Of a stretch of 64,000 bases of DNA, positions 50,217 to 61,372 are shown in pieces. The notes under the pieces are model-generated. The model was not told where the DNA came from, made no database searches, and was given only the letters and a program-made list of their open reading frames with translations. Origin of the DNA: Arthrobacter sp. SLBN-122 (GTDB lineage: Bacteria; Actinomycetota; Actinomycetes; Actinomycetales; Micrococcaceae); assembly GCF_006715165.1 (NCBI RefSeq), contig NZ_VFMS01000001.1, positions 124,001 to 188,000 on the forward strand. Reading direction: 5' to 3'. Position numbers and translations under genes: made by a program. The first letter of the stretch is position 1. Every line of letters starts with the position of its first letter.

Positions 50217-50501
50217 CTAGCGGATCCCAGCGGTAGCCGAGCCGCCCATCTGGGCATTGTCGGCAACGATCACCACGCGGTTGTTGTCAACGGAGAAGAA
50301 CCCGCCGTCCACATCCACCGCAATACGGTCCCCGGACACCGGCTGGATGGCCAGTTCACCCTCGGCCAGGATCGCCAGCAGGGGCGAGTGGCCGGGCAGG
50401 ATTCCGATTTCACCATCGCTGGTGCGGGCCTTGACCATCTTGGCCGCTCCGGACCACACGAAGTGGTCCGCTGCGACAATCTCAACCTCAAGCTCAGCCA
50501 T
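50217..50501 (-). CDS. atpC: ATP synthase epsilon subunit
   Basis: 94 residues. The N-terminal beta sandwich is present (LEVEIVAADHFVWSGAAKMVKARTSDGEIGILPGHSPLLAIL, in part) but the C-terminal two-helix arm of E. coli epsilon, which inhibits ATP hydrolysis, is missing, as in short actinobacterial forms. Part of the F1 central stalk. It begins one base after atpD's end. Confidence 0.95.
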   Translation of the reverse strand: MAELEVEIVAADHFVWSGAAKMVKARTSDGEIGILPGHSPLLAILAEGELAIQPVSGDRIAVDVDGGFFSVDNNRVVIVADNAQMGGSATAGIR

Positions 50502-50502
50502 A

Positions 50503-52014
<1,512 letters not shown>

Positions 52015-52039
52015 TTACGCGGAACCGAGGCGGTGGAGG

Positions 52040-52930
52040 CTACGACGCGAGGGCGTCGGCACCGGCAACAATCTCGGAGAGTTCCTGCGTAATTTCGGCC
52101 TGGCGGGCCGTGTTGCGCAGACGCGTGTACTTCTTGATCAGGTCCGTCGCGTTGTCGCCTGCGGACTTCATCGCCCGCTGGCGGGCGGCGAGCTCGGAAG
52201 CTGCTGCCTGCAGCATGGCTGCGAAGATACGGGATTCGATATAGCGCGGGAGCAGGGCGTCAAGAACACGCTCCGTTTCCGGCTCGAACTCGTACAGCGG
52301 CAGGAGATCCGATTCGGACGCGGCTTGCTCTTCGACAACTTCGAGCGGGAGCAGGCGGATAACCGTCGGCTCCTGCGTGACCATGGACTTGAAGCGGGTG
52401 TAGACAACGTGGATTTCGTCCACGCCGCCGTCTTCGAAGTCCGTTGCAAATTCGGCCAGCAGCGCTTCGCCGATTTCCCGGGCGGTTGCGAACTCTGGCG
52501 CGTCCGTGCCTCCGGTCCAGACCCGTGCATACTGCCGGTTCCGGAAATCGAAGTAGGCCTGGGCCTTACGGCCCACGACGTAGGTTTTGACTTCCTTGCC
52601 TTCGGCGTGGAGCAGCTCGTTGAGACCTTCCGCCTGCTTGAGGACGCTGGCGGAATAGGAACCTGCCAAACCGCGGTCCGAGGTAATTACCAGGACGGCG
52701 GCGCGGCGGATCTGCTCCGGCTCAGTGGTCAGCGGGTGGTCGATTTCGCTTTGGCTGGCGACAGCAGAAACGGCGCGCGTAATCGCGTTCGCGTAAGGCA
52801 GTGAAGCTGCTACGCGCGCACGGGCCTTCCCGATGCGCGAGGTAGCGATCAGTTCCATCGCCTTGAAGATCTTGCGCATCGACGTTGTCGAGCTGATCTT
52901 CTGGCGGTAGACCCGGATCTGGGCTCCCAT
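52040..52930 (-). CDS. atpG: ATP synthase gamma subunit
   Basis: 296 residues. Central rotor stalk. Coiled-coil ends are conserved: [36 protein letters not shown] at the N-terminus (in part) and [25 protein letters not shown] at the C-terminus, with [19 protein letters not shown] in the middle globular part. Confidence 0.97.
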   Translation of the reverse strand: MGAQIRVYRQKISSTTSMRKIFKAMELIATSRIGKARARVAASLPYANAITRAVSAVASQSEIDHPLTTEPEQIRRAAVLVITSDRGLAGSYSASVLKQAEGLNELLHAEGKEVKTYVVGRKAQAYFDFRNRQYARVWTGGTDAPEFATAREIGEALLAEFATDFEDGGVDEIHVVYTRFKSMVTQEPTVIRLLPLEVVEEQAASESDLLPLYEFEPETERVLDALLPRYIESRIFAAMLQAAASELAARQRAMKSAGDNATDLIKKYTRLRNTARQAEITQELSEIVAGADALAS

Positions 52931-53002
52931 ACTTATCCTTTCCTAACATTCCGTAGCCTGGTGTGCCGGACCGTTTGGCCCGGCACACCAGGCGGTGCGG
53001 AA

Positions 53003-54640
53003 CTAGCGCTTCTGCTTGACGATCTTTTCCTGGTCGACTTCGCCCTCGGAGATGGCGTCATGCTCCTCGTGGCCGGCGCCTACCAGGTGGTTGTCACCCT
53101 GGCCGAAGAAGCCCTTTTTGAAGTCGACGATCGAGGACTTCAGAGCTGCAACTGTGTCGTCGTCCAGCACGTTGGTCTGGGCCAGCGTGGTGAGGATCGA
53201 GGACTTGTGGCGCAGGTGCTCCAGGAACTCACCTTCAAAACGGCTGATGTCCTCGACGGGAACGTCATCCAGGTAGCCGTTGGTGCCGGCCCAGATGGAG
53301 ACGACCTGGTCCTCGACCGGGAACGGCGAGTACTGGCCCTGCTTGAGCAGTTCCATCAGGCGGGCGCCACGCGTCAGCTGCTGGCGGGATGCTGCGTCCA
53401 GGTCGGATGCGAACATTGCGAACGCCTGCATATCGCGGTACTGCGCCAGGTCCAGCTTCAAGGTACCGGAGACCTTCTTCATGGACTTCACCTGGGCGGC
53501 ACCGCCAACGCGGGAAACCGAAACACCCACGTCAACAGCAGGGCGCTGGTTGGCGTTGAAGAGGTCGGACTGCAGGAAGATCTGGCCGTCCGTGATGGAG
53601 ATGACGTTGGTCGGGATGTAGGCGGACACGTCGTTCGCCTTGGTCTCGATCAGCGGCAGGCCCGTCATGGAGCCGGCACCGAGCTCGTCGGAGAGCTTGG
53701 CACAACGCTCCAGCAGGCGGGAGTGCAGGTAGAAGACGTCGCCCGGGTAGGCTTCGCGTCCCGGCGGGCGGCGCAGCAGCAGCGACACCGCGCGGTAGGC
53801 TTCGGCCTGCTTGGACAGGTCATCGAACACGATGAGGACGTGCTTGCCGCCGTACATCCAGTGCTGGCCGATGGCCGAGCCTGCGTACGGAGCCAGGTAC
53901 TTGAAACCTGCGGGGTCGGAGGCGGGAGAAGCCACGATGGTGGTGTACTCCAGCGCGCCGTTGTCCTCGAGGGTCTGGCGGATGGCGGCAATGGTGGACG
54001 CCTTCTGCCCGATGGCCACGTAGATGCAGCGGACCTGCTTGGTCACATCGCCGGAAGCCCAGTTGGCCTTCTGGTTGATGATGGTGTCGATGGCGATGGC
54101 GGACTTACCGGTCTGGCGGTCGCCAATGATGAGCTGGCGCTGGCCTCGGCCGATCGGGATCATGGCATCGATCGCCTTGAGGCCGGTCTGCATCGGCTCG
54201 TGCACCGACTTGCGCTGGGTCACGCCGGGAGCCTGGAGCTCCAGGGCGCGGGTGGTCTCGGCCTTGATCTCGCCGAGGTCGTCGATGGGCATGCCCAGCG
54301 GGTCAACGACGCGGCCCAGGAAGGCGTCGCCCACGGGGACGGACAGAACCTGTCCGGTGCGGTGCACTTCCTGGCCTTCTTCGATGCCGGTGAAGTCACC
54401 GAGGACGATGACGCCGATTTCGCGGACGTCGAGGTTCTGGGCGAGGCCCAGTGTGCCGTCCTCAAAACGAAGCAGCTCGTTCGCCATGACCGAGGGAAGG
54501 CCCTCAACACGGGCGATGCCGTCACCAGCGGTGGTTACGCGGCCGACCTCTACGCGCTCTGCGTTTCCGGGTTCGTAGGACGCCGCGAACTCGTTCAGCG
54601 CATTACGGACGTCGTCGGCGTTGATGGTCAATTCGGCCAT
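53003..54640 (-). CDS. atpA: ATP synthase alpha subunit
   Basis: 545 residues. Non-catalytic nucleotide-binding subunit of F1. P-loop [17 protein letters not shown] near residue 171, the [19 protein letters not shown] region, [21 protein letters not shown] and the C-terminal helical domain. The last 30 residues (about [21 protein letters not shown]) are a charged tail that E. coli lacks. Confidence 0.97.
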   Translation of the reverse strand: MAELTINADDVRNALNEFAASYEPGNAERVEVGRVTTAGDGIARVEGLPSVMANELLRFEDGTLGLAQNLDVREIGVIVLGDFTGIEEGQEVHRTGQVLSVPVGDAFLGRVVDPLGMPIDDLGEIKAETTRALELQAPGVTQRKSVHEPMQTGLKAIDAMIPIGRGQRQLIIGDRQTGKSAIAIDTIINQKANWASGDVTKQVRCIYVAIGQKASTIAAIRQTLEDNGALEYTTIVASPASDPAGFKYLAPYAGSAIGQHWMYGGKHVLIVFDDLSKQAEAYRAVSLLLRRPPGREAYPGDVFYLHSRLLERCAKLSDELGAGSMTGLPLIETKANDVSAYIPTNVISITDGQIFLQSDLFNANQRPAVDVGVSVSRVGGAAQVKSMKKVSGTLKLDLAQYRDMQAFAMFASDLDAASRQQLTRGARLMELLKQGQYSPFPVEDQVVSIWAGTNGYLDDVPVEDISRFEGEFLEHLRHKSSILTTLAQTNVLDDDTVAALKSSIVDFKKGFFGQGDNHLVGAGHEEHDAISEGEVDQEKIVKQKR

Positions 54641-54717
54641 CTGCAGTCCCTGCTCTCCTGTTTGTGGTCACCGCAATCGGTGACCGGGGTTTCTATCAGT
54701 TTGTTGTGCTTGTCCGG

Positions 54718-55545
54718 CTAGCCGGCCAGCTGGCGTTGCAGTTCGCCCAGCTTGGTGAGAACCGAAGCGTCGAGCACTTCGTCACCGACCTGGACGCGGA
54801 TGCCGCCAATGAGTGCCGGGTCAACATTGACGTTGACCTTCAGTTCCCGTCCGTACAGGGCATTCAGGCCGGCCTGCAGGCGGGCAAGCTGCGTCTGGGT
54901 CAAAGGACGGGTCACGCTGACCGTTGCAATCCAGCGCTGCTGCCGCTTGGCTGCCAGCTCGGCAAACCGCTCAACAAGCCGGGTGGGCTTGATGCCACGG
55001 GGCTGGGTCACAGCCTGGGCAATGAGGACTTTGGCTTCCTCACTGGCAGCGGGCACAAGCTTCTCGGCAAGCGCAACCTGCGCTGCACTGCTGGCCTGTG
55101 GTTCGGACAGAGCACGTTGTACCTCATGGCTGGAGGCAACAGCCTGGTTGAAGGAGAACAGATCGTTCTCCAGCTCTTCCAGGCCAGTGATTCCGGAGGC
55201 AGAAACGGCCGACTTGTTTTCAGCAACGGAAATGACCACCGTTGCGGCAAGAGTCTCGAGTGCATCGCCGATATCACGGGCGTTTGCCCAGCGTGAGCTG
55301 GCCAGTCCGCCTGCGATGTCTGCAGCATCAGCGGAGACTTTCCCGCCAACCAGCTGCTTGACCAGCGCCGACTTTTCGTCACCGTTGCGGGACGGGTCAG
55401 TCAGGGCGCGGCGCAAGCCAGCCGAGCTGTCCACCATTCCCAGAATTCCGAAGAGTTCCTTTGCCAGCTGCAGCGACGCCGTCGGAAGCTTTGCTTCCAA
55501 CTCCGCCAGCGCTGTTGCCAGCGATTCGCTCGATACGCCTGCCAT
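54718..55545 (-). CDS. atpH: ATP synthase delta subunit
   Basis: 275 residues, the long form of Actinobacteria (E. coli about 177). The peripheral-stalk domain lies at the N-terminus; the C-terminal part with VTRPLTQTQLARLQAGLNALYGRELKVNVNVDPALIGGIRVQVGDEVLDASV (shown in parts) is the family's best-conserved block. The ATG overlaps the atpF stop by one base (TAATG). Confidence 0.95.
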   Translation of the reverse strand: MAGVSSESLATALAELEAKLPTASLQLAKELFGILGMVDSSAGLRRALTDPSRNGDEKSALVKQLVGGKVSADAADIAGGLASSRWANARDIGDALETLAATVVISVAENKSAVSASGITGLEELENDLFSFNQAVASSHEVQRALSEPQASSAAQVALAEKLVPAASEEAKVLIAQAVTQPRGIKPTRLVERFAELAAKRQQRWIATVSVTRPLTQTQLARLQAGLNALYGRELKVNVNVDPALIGGIRVQVGDEVLDASVLTKLGELQRQLAG

Positions 55546-56096
55546 TACTTAGCTGCACCTGCGTTCTGGGACTCCAGATCTGCCAGGAAACGGTCCACGA
55601 CCCGTGCCGCGCGCTCATCGTCGTTGAGCGATTCGCCCACGATGCGGCCGGCAAGGGTGGTGGCCAGGGTGCCCACCTCAGAGCGCAGCGACACAACGGC
55701 CGCCTGTCGCTCGGACTCGATCTGTGCGTGGGCCTGCGCGGTGATGCGGGCAGACTCGGCTGCAGCCTTCTCCTTGAGATCCGCAAGGATCTGTGCACCT
55801 TCGGCGCGGGCTTCCTCACGGATGCGGTTGGCTTCGGTGCGGGCGTCGGTCAGCTGCTGCTTGTACTCTTCGAGTGCAGCAGACGCCTCAGCCTGTGCCT
55901 TTTCAGCCTTGGCGATGCCGCCTTCGATGGCCTCGGCACGCTCCGCGAAGGTCTTCTCGAACATCGGGACAACAAACTTGACCACGATGAACAAGAGGAT
56001 GAGGAAGCCCACGAGGACAACGCCCATTTCCCAGAGGTTGGGCATGAGGGGGTTGACTTCGCCCTCAGTGGCGGCTGAGATGATCAGCTGATTCAT
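55545..56096 (-). CDS. atpF: ATP synthase b subunit
   Basis: 183 residues. One N-terminal membrane span (about 24-45: LWEMGVVLVGFLILLFIVVKFVV) and a long Ala/Glu/Arg coiled coil forming the peripheral stalk. It stands between atpE and atpH. Confidence 0.95.
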   Translation of the reverse strand: MNQLIISAATEGEVNPLMPNLWEMGVVLVGFLILLFIVVKFVVPMFEKTFAERAEAIEGGIAKAEKAQAEASAALEEYKQQLTDARTEANRIREEARAEGAQILADLKEKAAAESARITAQAHAQIESERQAAVVSLRSEVGTLATTLAGRIVGESLNDDERAARVVDRFLADLESQNAGAAK

Positions 56097-56147
56097 ATTT
56101 CACCCGTCCTTTTCTACTCGGTTCTGAAAGTTCGCTTCGCTCTAGGA

Positions 56148-56351
56148 CTAGAGAACGAAGGCGAAGACCAGGCCGAGGATGGCAAGGGCTTCGGTCAGCG
56201 CAAGGCCAAGGAACGCGATCGGCTGCAGGATACGCTGTGCTTCCGGCTGGCGTGCAACGCCGTTGATGTAGGCAGCGAATACGAGGCCAACACCGATACC
56301 ACCGCCGATTGCGGACAGACCGTAACCTACGAGGTTGAGATTGCCTTCCAT
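56148..56351 (-). CDS. atpE: ATP synthase c subunit
   Basis: 67 residues: two membrane hairpins with the Gly-rich first helix ([19 protein letters not shown]) and the proton-carrying Glu54 in [14 protein letters not shown]. It forms the rotor ring. The ATG at 56351 has AAGGAAG seven bases before it. A nine-codon longer frame upstream lacks similarity. Confidence 0.97.
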   Translation of the reverse strand: MEGNLNLVGYGLSAIGGGIGVGLVFAAYINGVARQPEAQRILQPIAFLGLALTEALAILGLVFAFVL

Positions 56352-56458
56352 TTTTCTTCCTTTCAAGATGCCACCCATGTGGCAGGTTGTTTGGGTTGCT
56401 TCATCCCCGCGAGGGGAAGTCTGTGGTTGCCCCGAAGCTGCGCTTCGCCGGCGGGTGC

Positions 56459-57259
56459 CTAGTGGCTGTCGGCGTGCAGGGCGCCTTCGATGTAGATCGC
56501 GGTCAGCAGCGTAAAGACATAGGCCTGCAGGACCATGATCAGGGCTTCAAGCATGTACATGGCGATGGCGCCGGCGAGGACCAGGACCGAGGTGCCCTTC
56601 AGCAGGACGTTCTCCTGCATCACCAGGTATTCGATGCCGGATCCGGCGATCATCACGATCAGGTGGCCGGCGAGCATGGTGGCGAACAGACGGAGGCTGT
56701 GCGTCACGGGCCGGACGAGGAAGTTGGAGATGATCTCAATGGGGATCACGATCGGCAGGATGAACCACGGCACGCCCGAGGGGACGGTGGCCAGCTTGAA
56801 GTAGCGCAGGCCGTTCTTCTTGACGCCGATAACGATCCAGGTGAAGTACACCAGGCCGGCCAGAACATACGCTCCACCCACGTGCGAGAACGTGGGGAGC
56901 TGGATCACCGGGATAGCACCGTAGATGTTGTTGACCAGGATGAAGAAGAACAGGCTGAACAGGAGGGGAACATACTTGATGAAGTCCCTGCCGCCGATGA
57001 TGTCCTTGGCAATTCCGTTGCGGACGAAGCCGTAGGCGGCCTCGCCGGCGAACTGGAGCTTGCCGGGTACCAGCTGCTGCTTGCGTGCAGCCAGCACGAA
57101 GAAGGTAGCGATAATTGCGACAGAGAGGAGGACCAGCAGCATCTGCTTGGAGAATCCTTCTGCGGCACCCCACGGCAGGATTGCCGGCAAATGCATTTCG
57201 TTAATACCAGGAGGAGTAAACTCTCCTGAATCTTGGGCCGGGAGCGCAAGCGCGATCAA
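56459..57259 (-). CDS. atpB: ATP synthase a subunit
   Basis: 266 residues with about five or six spans. Conserved proton-path part: [24 protein letters not shown] with the essential Arg, and [21 protein letters not shown] at the C-terminus. Start is a TTG at 57259, with AGAGGAA about six bases upstream; the first ATG in frame (MHLPAIL) lies 21 codons later. Confidence 0.93.
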   Translation of the reverse strand: MIALALPAQDSGEFTPPGINEMHLPAILPWGAAEGFSKQMLLVLLSVAIIATFFVLAARKQQLVPGKLQFAGEAAYGFVRNGIAKDIIGGRDFIKYVPLLFSLFFFILVNNIYGAIPVIQLPTFSHVGGAYVLAGLVYFTWIVIGVKKNGLRYFKLATVPSGVPWFILPIVIPIEIISNFLVRPVTHSLRLFATMLAGHLIVMIAGSGIEYLVMQENVLLKGTSVLVLAGAIAMYMLEALIMVLQAYVFTLLTAIYIEGALHADSH

Positions 57260-57340
57260 CGCGTTTCCTCTCTGCAGTGTCCATCATTGGGCGTTGGGCG
57301 GGGTCCGGCAGCATGAGCGCCTGCTGTTCCCCCTGTGAAA

Positions 57341-57679
57341 TTATTTGGCACTATCTTTTCCGTCCTGGGACGGTGCGCTGGGAGCATGGAGCTCATCAGC
57401 ATTTTTGCGGGAACTGGTGAGGCCATGCATGTGGGAAAGGTAGAAACCTCCGACGGCTCCGAGCAGAGCGCCTGCGAGCACAATCCAGCGCATTCCCCAC
57501 AGATAATCCAGTCCCCACCCTATCAAACTCCAGACGATGATTCCGCCAACGATGTAGCTGAAGACAGCTATTCCAGCGTTGTAGCCGCCGTCGGTGTTAT
57601 CGGCTGCGACTCCGGGCGCGGATACCCCGCGGATGGGTGCGGAGTGGTCCGCCTGCCCCCGTTTCCGTGTGTTGCGCAT
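57341..57679 (-). CDS. AtpZ/AtpI-family protein
   Basis: 112 residues with two hydrophobic spans (about 40-60 and 66-86): YNAGIAVFSYIVGGIIVWSLIGWGLDYLWGMRWIVLAGALLGAVGGFYL (in parts). This is the small accessory type placed upstream of ATP synthase genes and thought to help Mg2+ or ring assembly. The tails are hydrophilic. It follows the atpI-like gene by four bases. Confidence 0.8.
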   Translation of the reverse strand: MRNTRKRGQADHSAPIRGVSAPGVAADNTDGGYNAGIAVFSYIVGGIIVWSLIGWGLDYLWGMRWIVLAGALLGAVGGFYLSHMHGLTSSRKNADELHAPSAPSQDGKDSAK

Positions 57680-57683
57680 AGGG

Positions 57684-58154
57684 TTATTCCTTCCCCTCTG
57701 GATCGTTGTAGATCTGGAGGCGCGCCCTGCTGAAGCCGTGGATCTCCGCGGCCTGCCACAGGACCACCGCAACGACGGCGCCGATGACGAACCAGCGTCC
57801 GTGGAGCCACTCCGGGGCGCCGATGACGAACAGGACGACGGCGAAGCCAACTACCTTGATGAAGTACGTGGCCACGAACATCCCGATTGCGCCGGAAGGG
57901 TTCCCGCGTCCCACGAAGTGGCCAACGAGCAGGCTGATCCCGAAGAACAGCATGACCAGCAGGCCCCCGAGGGAACTGGAAGCCGCGCCGGTTGCTCCAT
58001 TGAGGAGTCCGGCAGGAATGGCACAAAGCGCAAGTCCTGCTGCAGCAGCAATCGAGCTGCGCTTGAGCAGGTCCAGCCACAGCGAAGGGGTGGGACCGGA
58101 GGCGCCAACGTGTCCGTTGCCGGAGGCAGGTCCGGACTCGGCGTTGGAGGTCAT
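57684..58154 (-). CDS. ATP synthase subunit I-like membrane protein
   Basis: 156 residues with about four spans (residues 30-52, 58-78, 90-115, 118-138). It stands at the head of the atp operon in the place and size of AtpI-like proteins. Similarity by sequence is weak, so the role (assembly of the c ring) is inferred from place. The ATG at 58154 has GGGAT eight bases before it. The promoter lies about 80 bases upstream. Confidence 0.75.
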   Translation of the reverse strand: MTSNAESGPASGNGHVGASGPTPSLWLDLLKRSSIAAAAGLALCAIPAGLLNGATGAASSSLGGLLVMLFFGISLLVGHFVGRGNPSGAIGMFVATYFIKVVGFAVVLFVIGAPEWLHGRWFVIGAVVAVVLWQAAEIHGFSRARLQIYNDPEGKE

Positions 58155-58209
58155 TCGATCCCAATCGTCGGCACCACATGGCAGCTGGCCAGGAGGCAGG
58201 GGGTGGAGT

Positions 58210-58225
58210 GGCAGCTTGGGCTGCC
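58210..58225 (-). promoter_or_regulatory. 5' stem-loop of atp operon leader
   Basis: GGCAGC-TTGG-GCTGCC, a 6-bp stem placed at the very start of the predicted transcript (near 58224), before the first gene. Confidence 0.35.
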
Positions 58226-58230
58226 CCTAA

Positions 58231-58236
58231 ATTCTA
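58231..58236 (-). promoter_or_regulatory. -10 hexamer of atp operon
   Basis: TAGAAT on the minus strand, with TTCTGA 17 bases upstream as a moderate -35. It lies about 77 bases before the first gene. Confidence 0.45.
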
Positions 58237-58265
58237 CACGAGATAGAAATAATTCAGAACCGGCG

Positions 58266-59378
58266 TTACGCCACGGTTTGCCCGTTGCCTCGGGACAGAT
58301 ATGGCCATGCGGTCACCAGCCCCATGACCAGTGTGGCGAAGATGTCGACGGCGAGAACCACCTGCCAGGGAAAGATGGCAAACGCCAGGCCGCCGAAGGA
58401 AAGCACCGCGGTCCAGAGATACATCAGGATCACGGCGGTTCTGTGGGAGTAGCCGATGTCAAGCAGCTTATGGTGCAGATGCCCGCGGTCGGCGGACCAG
58501 GGCGATCGCCCGCGGGCCGTGCGGCGGACCACGGCAAGGCCCAGGTCGAGCAGCGGCAGGAAGAGCACGGCGAAGGGAAGCAGGATGGGAATCACGGTGG
58601 AGATACCGTTGGCACGGTCATAGAGGCCGGAGGAGATCTGTCCCGTGGATACCACACCGGCCGAGGCCATGAGCAGTCCGATCAGCATCGCCCCCGAATC
58701 GCCCATGAAGATTTTCGAGGGAAAGAAGTTGTGCGGCAGGAAGCCCAGGCAGCCGCCCACCAGGACGGCGGTAATGAGGGTTGCCAGGTCCGAGTAGTCC
58801 AGCAGCACGGCGTTCCGGTGCACCCAGTAGGCGGTGAAGAAGAACGCGGTGCCGCCGATGATGGCCACGCCTGCGGCCAGGCCGTCCAGTCCATCAATGA
58901 AATTGAAGGCATTCATGGTGGTGACGATCAGCCCCGCCGTCAGCACCACACGGAGCATTCCGTCCTGGAGATAGATGGGTTCGGGCACCCAGGGGACGAT
59001 GGTCATCTGGACACCCCAGATGGCCACTGTCAGTCCTGCGGCGCTTTGCCCGATCAGTTTCACCCACCAGCGGATGTCCAGGAGGTCGTCTGCCACGCCT
59101 ACCAGGACGATCACGGCAGCGCCTGCCAGGACGCCCCATGGCGAGAAATTGTTCCGGTAGATGTCCCTGACGAAAAAGGACTGGCTGGCCACGACCAGCG
59201 CCACCAGGACGCCGAGGAAGATTGCCACGCCGCCCAGCCTGGAGACCGGGGTGGAATGCATGTCACGGCTGCGGATGGGCAGGTGCAGCTCCAGCCGGTG
59301 TCCCACGATGCGGGCACCCCAAGTGGCTGCGTAGGAGACGACGGCAGCCGTGAGCCCCATGAGCAGGTACATGATCAT
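58266..59378 (-). CDS. Undecaprenyl-phosphate GlcNAc-1-phosphate transferase-like (WecA/TagO)
   Basis: 370 residues with about eleven spans, of the MraY/WecA family. Marks: VGVADDLLDIRWW, NAFNFIDGLDGLAAG, SKIFMGDSGAMLIG and the loop DRGHLHHKLLDIGYSHR. It starts a lipid-linked glycan by transferring GlcNAc-1-P (or a similar sugar) to undecaprenyl phosphate. It is not MraY proper, since it lacks MraY's longer sequence context and is far from mur genes. It lies next to a WecG/TagA gene, which supports wall teichoic-type polymer synthesis. The ATG is at 59378 or 59372; no SD is visible. Confidence 0.9.
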   Translation of the reverse strand: MIMYLLMGLTAAVVSYAATWGARIVGHRLELHLPIRSRDMHSTPVSRLGGVAIFLGVLVALVVASQSFFVRDIYRNNFSPWGVLAGAAVIVLVGVADDLLDIRWWVKLIGQSAAGLTVAIWGVQMTIVPWVPEPIYLQDGMLRVVLTAGLIVTTMNAFNFIDGLDGLAAGVAIIGGTAFFFTAYWVHRNAVLLDYSDLATLITAVLVGGCLGFLPHNFFPSKIFMGDSGAMLIGLLMASAGVVSTGQISSGLYDRANGISTVIPILLPFAVLFLPLLDLGLAVVRRTARGRSPWSADRGHLHHKLLDIGYSHRTAVILMYLWTAVLSFGGLAFAIFPWQVVLAVDIFATLVMGLVTAWPYLSRGNGQTVA

Positions 59379-59664
59379 GGGACTGGAACCGTTTCGGGCG
59401 TGGTGTCGAAGCCGTTCAGCTGCGTCGGCAGCCGGTCCGTGGTGGGTGGGCTCACTGGCCGGGAATCTGTTCTTCGATAAATGAAACTTCTCCGTCGCCG
59501 AGCACGCAGCAGGCAGTGCGCACAGACTTACGCGCAGTGCCTTACAGGGCTGTATTACAGTGGACTCTAGTCAAAGATACTAGTGCCACCGGCACCATGG
59601 CTCCGCGCCACACGGGCGCACATCAGGCGGGGAACTCCCTGGCGGCCATGCTGAAAGGACCCCC

Positions 59665-60561
59665 ATGACCCCCCGCATTGCGGTTGCCGCGGTGACGTTC
59701 GACCGGCCCAAGGAACTCTCCGTTCTGCTGGATTCGATCAACGCGCAGACCCGGCATGTTGACACTATTTGCCTGGTGGACAGCGGTACAACACCTGCAC
59801 GCGCCGTGGCCGAAAAACACGGCAACGTCGACTACGTCCGGTCCGAAGCCAACCTTGGCGGCGCAGGCGGGTTTGCGCTGGCCGCCCTCAAGGCCGTGGC
59901 CAGCGGTGCGCGCTGGATCTGGATGATGGACGACGACGCCGAGCCCGCTGATCCCGAATGCCTCGCCACGCTGCTGCGCGAGGCCGAGGCACGCGGCCTC
60001 GAGGCCGTGGTCCCCCTTGTTACGGCACCCGGCCATCCCGACCGGCTGTCCTTTTTCTTCCGTCTTGACGGCAAGGTCACGCACGATCGGGCGGAGGTGG
60101 AGAAGCTCGGCTTCCTCCCGGCCGACGGCCACTTCTTCAACGGCGCGCTGATCCGCTCAGACGTGTTCTTCAAGGTCGGTTTGCCGGACATGCGGCTGTT
60201 CATCCGCGGCGACGAGGTGGATTTCACCATCCGCCTCCGCCAGGCGGGAATCCGCTTCGGGACCGTGACCACCACTTCCATCACACATCCGCACGCATTC
60301 TCGGAGACGCAGCATGTCTATGGCGCCCGCTGGCACGTCATCGTCCCCGACTCCGCCTTCAAGCGCTACTACTACTACCGCAACCGCGGCTACCTGATCC
60401 GCCGGTACTTCCGGGTGCGCTCTTTCGTGGCCGACGTCGGCGGGTACCTGGGCTACTTCCTGCAGCGCCGCGACCTGCCGGGCTTCCTGGGCTGGGCGCG
60501 TGCATTCGGCACCGGCCTGCGGGGCAAGGGCTTTGCCCCTTTGGAAGACCAGAAGTTCTAG
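59665..60561 (+). CDS. Family 2 glycosyltransferase
   Basis: 298 residues of the GT-A fold. The nucleotide and metal part is VRSEANLGGAGGFALAALKAVASGARWIWMMDDDAEP, with the DDDAEP motif (about residues 88-95), then FNGALIRSDVF, MRLFIRGDEVDFTIRLRQAG (GDEVDF acceptor motif) and a basic C-terminus with several Tyr (YYYYRNRGYL). This pattern resembles galactofuranosyl- and rhamnosyltransferases. The acceptor is unknown. GAAAGGA stands six bases before the ATG. It is divergent from wecA and convergent to the wecG gene. Confidence 0.85.
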   Translation: MTPRIAVAAVTFDRPKELSVLLDSINAQTRHVDTICLVDSGTTPARAVAEKHGNVDYVRSEANLGGAGGFALAALKAVASGARWIWMMDDDAEPADPECLATLLREAEARGLEAVVPLVTAPGHPDRLSFFFRLDGKVTHDRAEVEKLGFLPADGHFFNGALIRSDVFFKVGLPDMRLFIRGDEVDFTIRLRQAGIRFGTVTTTSITHPHAFSETQHVYGARWHVIVPDSAFKRYYYYRNRGYLIRRYFRVRSFVADVGGYLGYFLQRRDLPGFLGWARAFGTGLRGKGFAPLEDQKF

Positions 60562-60613
60562 CCGGCCCTGGTTCCGCCCTGCCGGCGCTCAGATTCAGCC
60601 TGCCGCTGCCTGT

Positions 60614-61372
60614 TCAGGCCTTGGCCTTCAGCCGGCGTGCTGCAAGGAGCCAGAGCAGGACCCATGGCTCACCCAGAACGCGGTAGGCCACACGGCGCGG
60701 ATGCAGGAGCAGGCGCCAGGCCCACTCCAGTCCCATCCTGCCGAGCCACCGGGGCGCAAGCTTCTGGACTCCCGCCAACTGCTCGATCGCCCCGCCCACG
60801 GCACAGTACACAGCCGGCGGCATGTCACCCAGCCGGCGCTGCAGCACTTCCTCCTGCAGGGGCATGCCCAGGCCAAGCAGGACCAACTGCGGCTGTTCGC
60901 GGTGCAGCCAGGCAACGGCCGCTTCCTCCAGGGCAGGACCCCAGCCCTCCCCCGGAAAACCCGCTACGCGGGCGCCCGGAACGATTGCCTCAAGCCGCCG
61001 CACAGCCCCGGCGTTCGCTTCCGGCCCCGCGCCGACCACAGCAATCCGGTCCAGCCCGCGGACCTGGTCCAGGGCCGGCAGCCAGTCGGTGGAGCCCAGC
61101 CGGTAATCCATGACGGGGCCGTCGGCATTGCCGGTCCTCCCCCACAGCCACAGCACCGGCGCCCCGTCCAGGAGCACCACATCGCTTTCCTCGTAGAGGC
61201 GGCGGAAGCCGTCGTTGGACAAGGCGAGCGTGACGCTGTGCAGGTTGTGGCCCAGCACGGTGCGCGTGGAGCCTTCCGCAATGTAGCTGTTCAGTTCTGC
61301 AACCAGCTCGGAAACCCGCAGTGGAGTGGCATGGACGTCCAGGACGGGTATCTGCTGGCGGTCAAGCGCCAT
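60614..61372 (-). CDS. WecG/TagA/CpsF family glycosyltransferase
   Basis: 252 residues. Family marks: NLHSVTLALSNDGF, DVVLLDGAPVLWLWG, LVLLGLGMPLQEEVLQ, YCAVGGAIEQLAGVQKLAPRWLGRMGLEWAWRLLLHPRRV (in parts). These enzymes add ManNAc or a similar sugar to the lipid-linked GlcNAc made by WecA/TagO. With wecA nearby, the two suggest a teichoic- or teichuronic-type polymer linkage unit. The ATG at 61372 overlaps the sua5 stop by one base (TGATG). Confidence 0.88.
   Translation of the reverse strand: MALDRQQIPVLDVHATPLRVSELVAELNSYIAEGSTRTVLGHNLHSVTLALSNDGFRRLYEESDVVLLDGAPVLWLWGRTGNADGPVMDYRLGSTDWLPALDQVRGLDRIAVVGAGPEANAGAVRRLEAIVPGARVAGFPGEGWGPALEEAAVAWLHREQPQLVLLGLGMPLQEEVLQRRLGDMPPAVYCAVGGAIEQLAGVQKLAPRWLGRMGLEWAWRLLLHPRRVAYRVLGEPWVLLWLLAARRLKAKA

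Noticed and set aside
52961..54721. 586-codon plus-strand frame across atpA
   Set aside because: Exact antisense of a perfectly conserved ATP synthase gene.
57594..59480. 628-codon plus-strand frame across the atpI-like and wecA-like genes
   Set aside because: Covers two genes with clear membrane-protein signatures on the other strand; His/Gln/Gly-rich product is an antisense artefact.
59530..59600. Promoter-like words (TTGACT, TAATAC, GATACT) between wecA-like and GT2 genes
   Set aside because: No pair has both good sequence and 16-18 base spacing; left out of the features.
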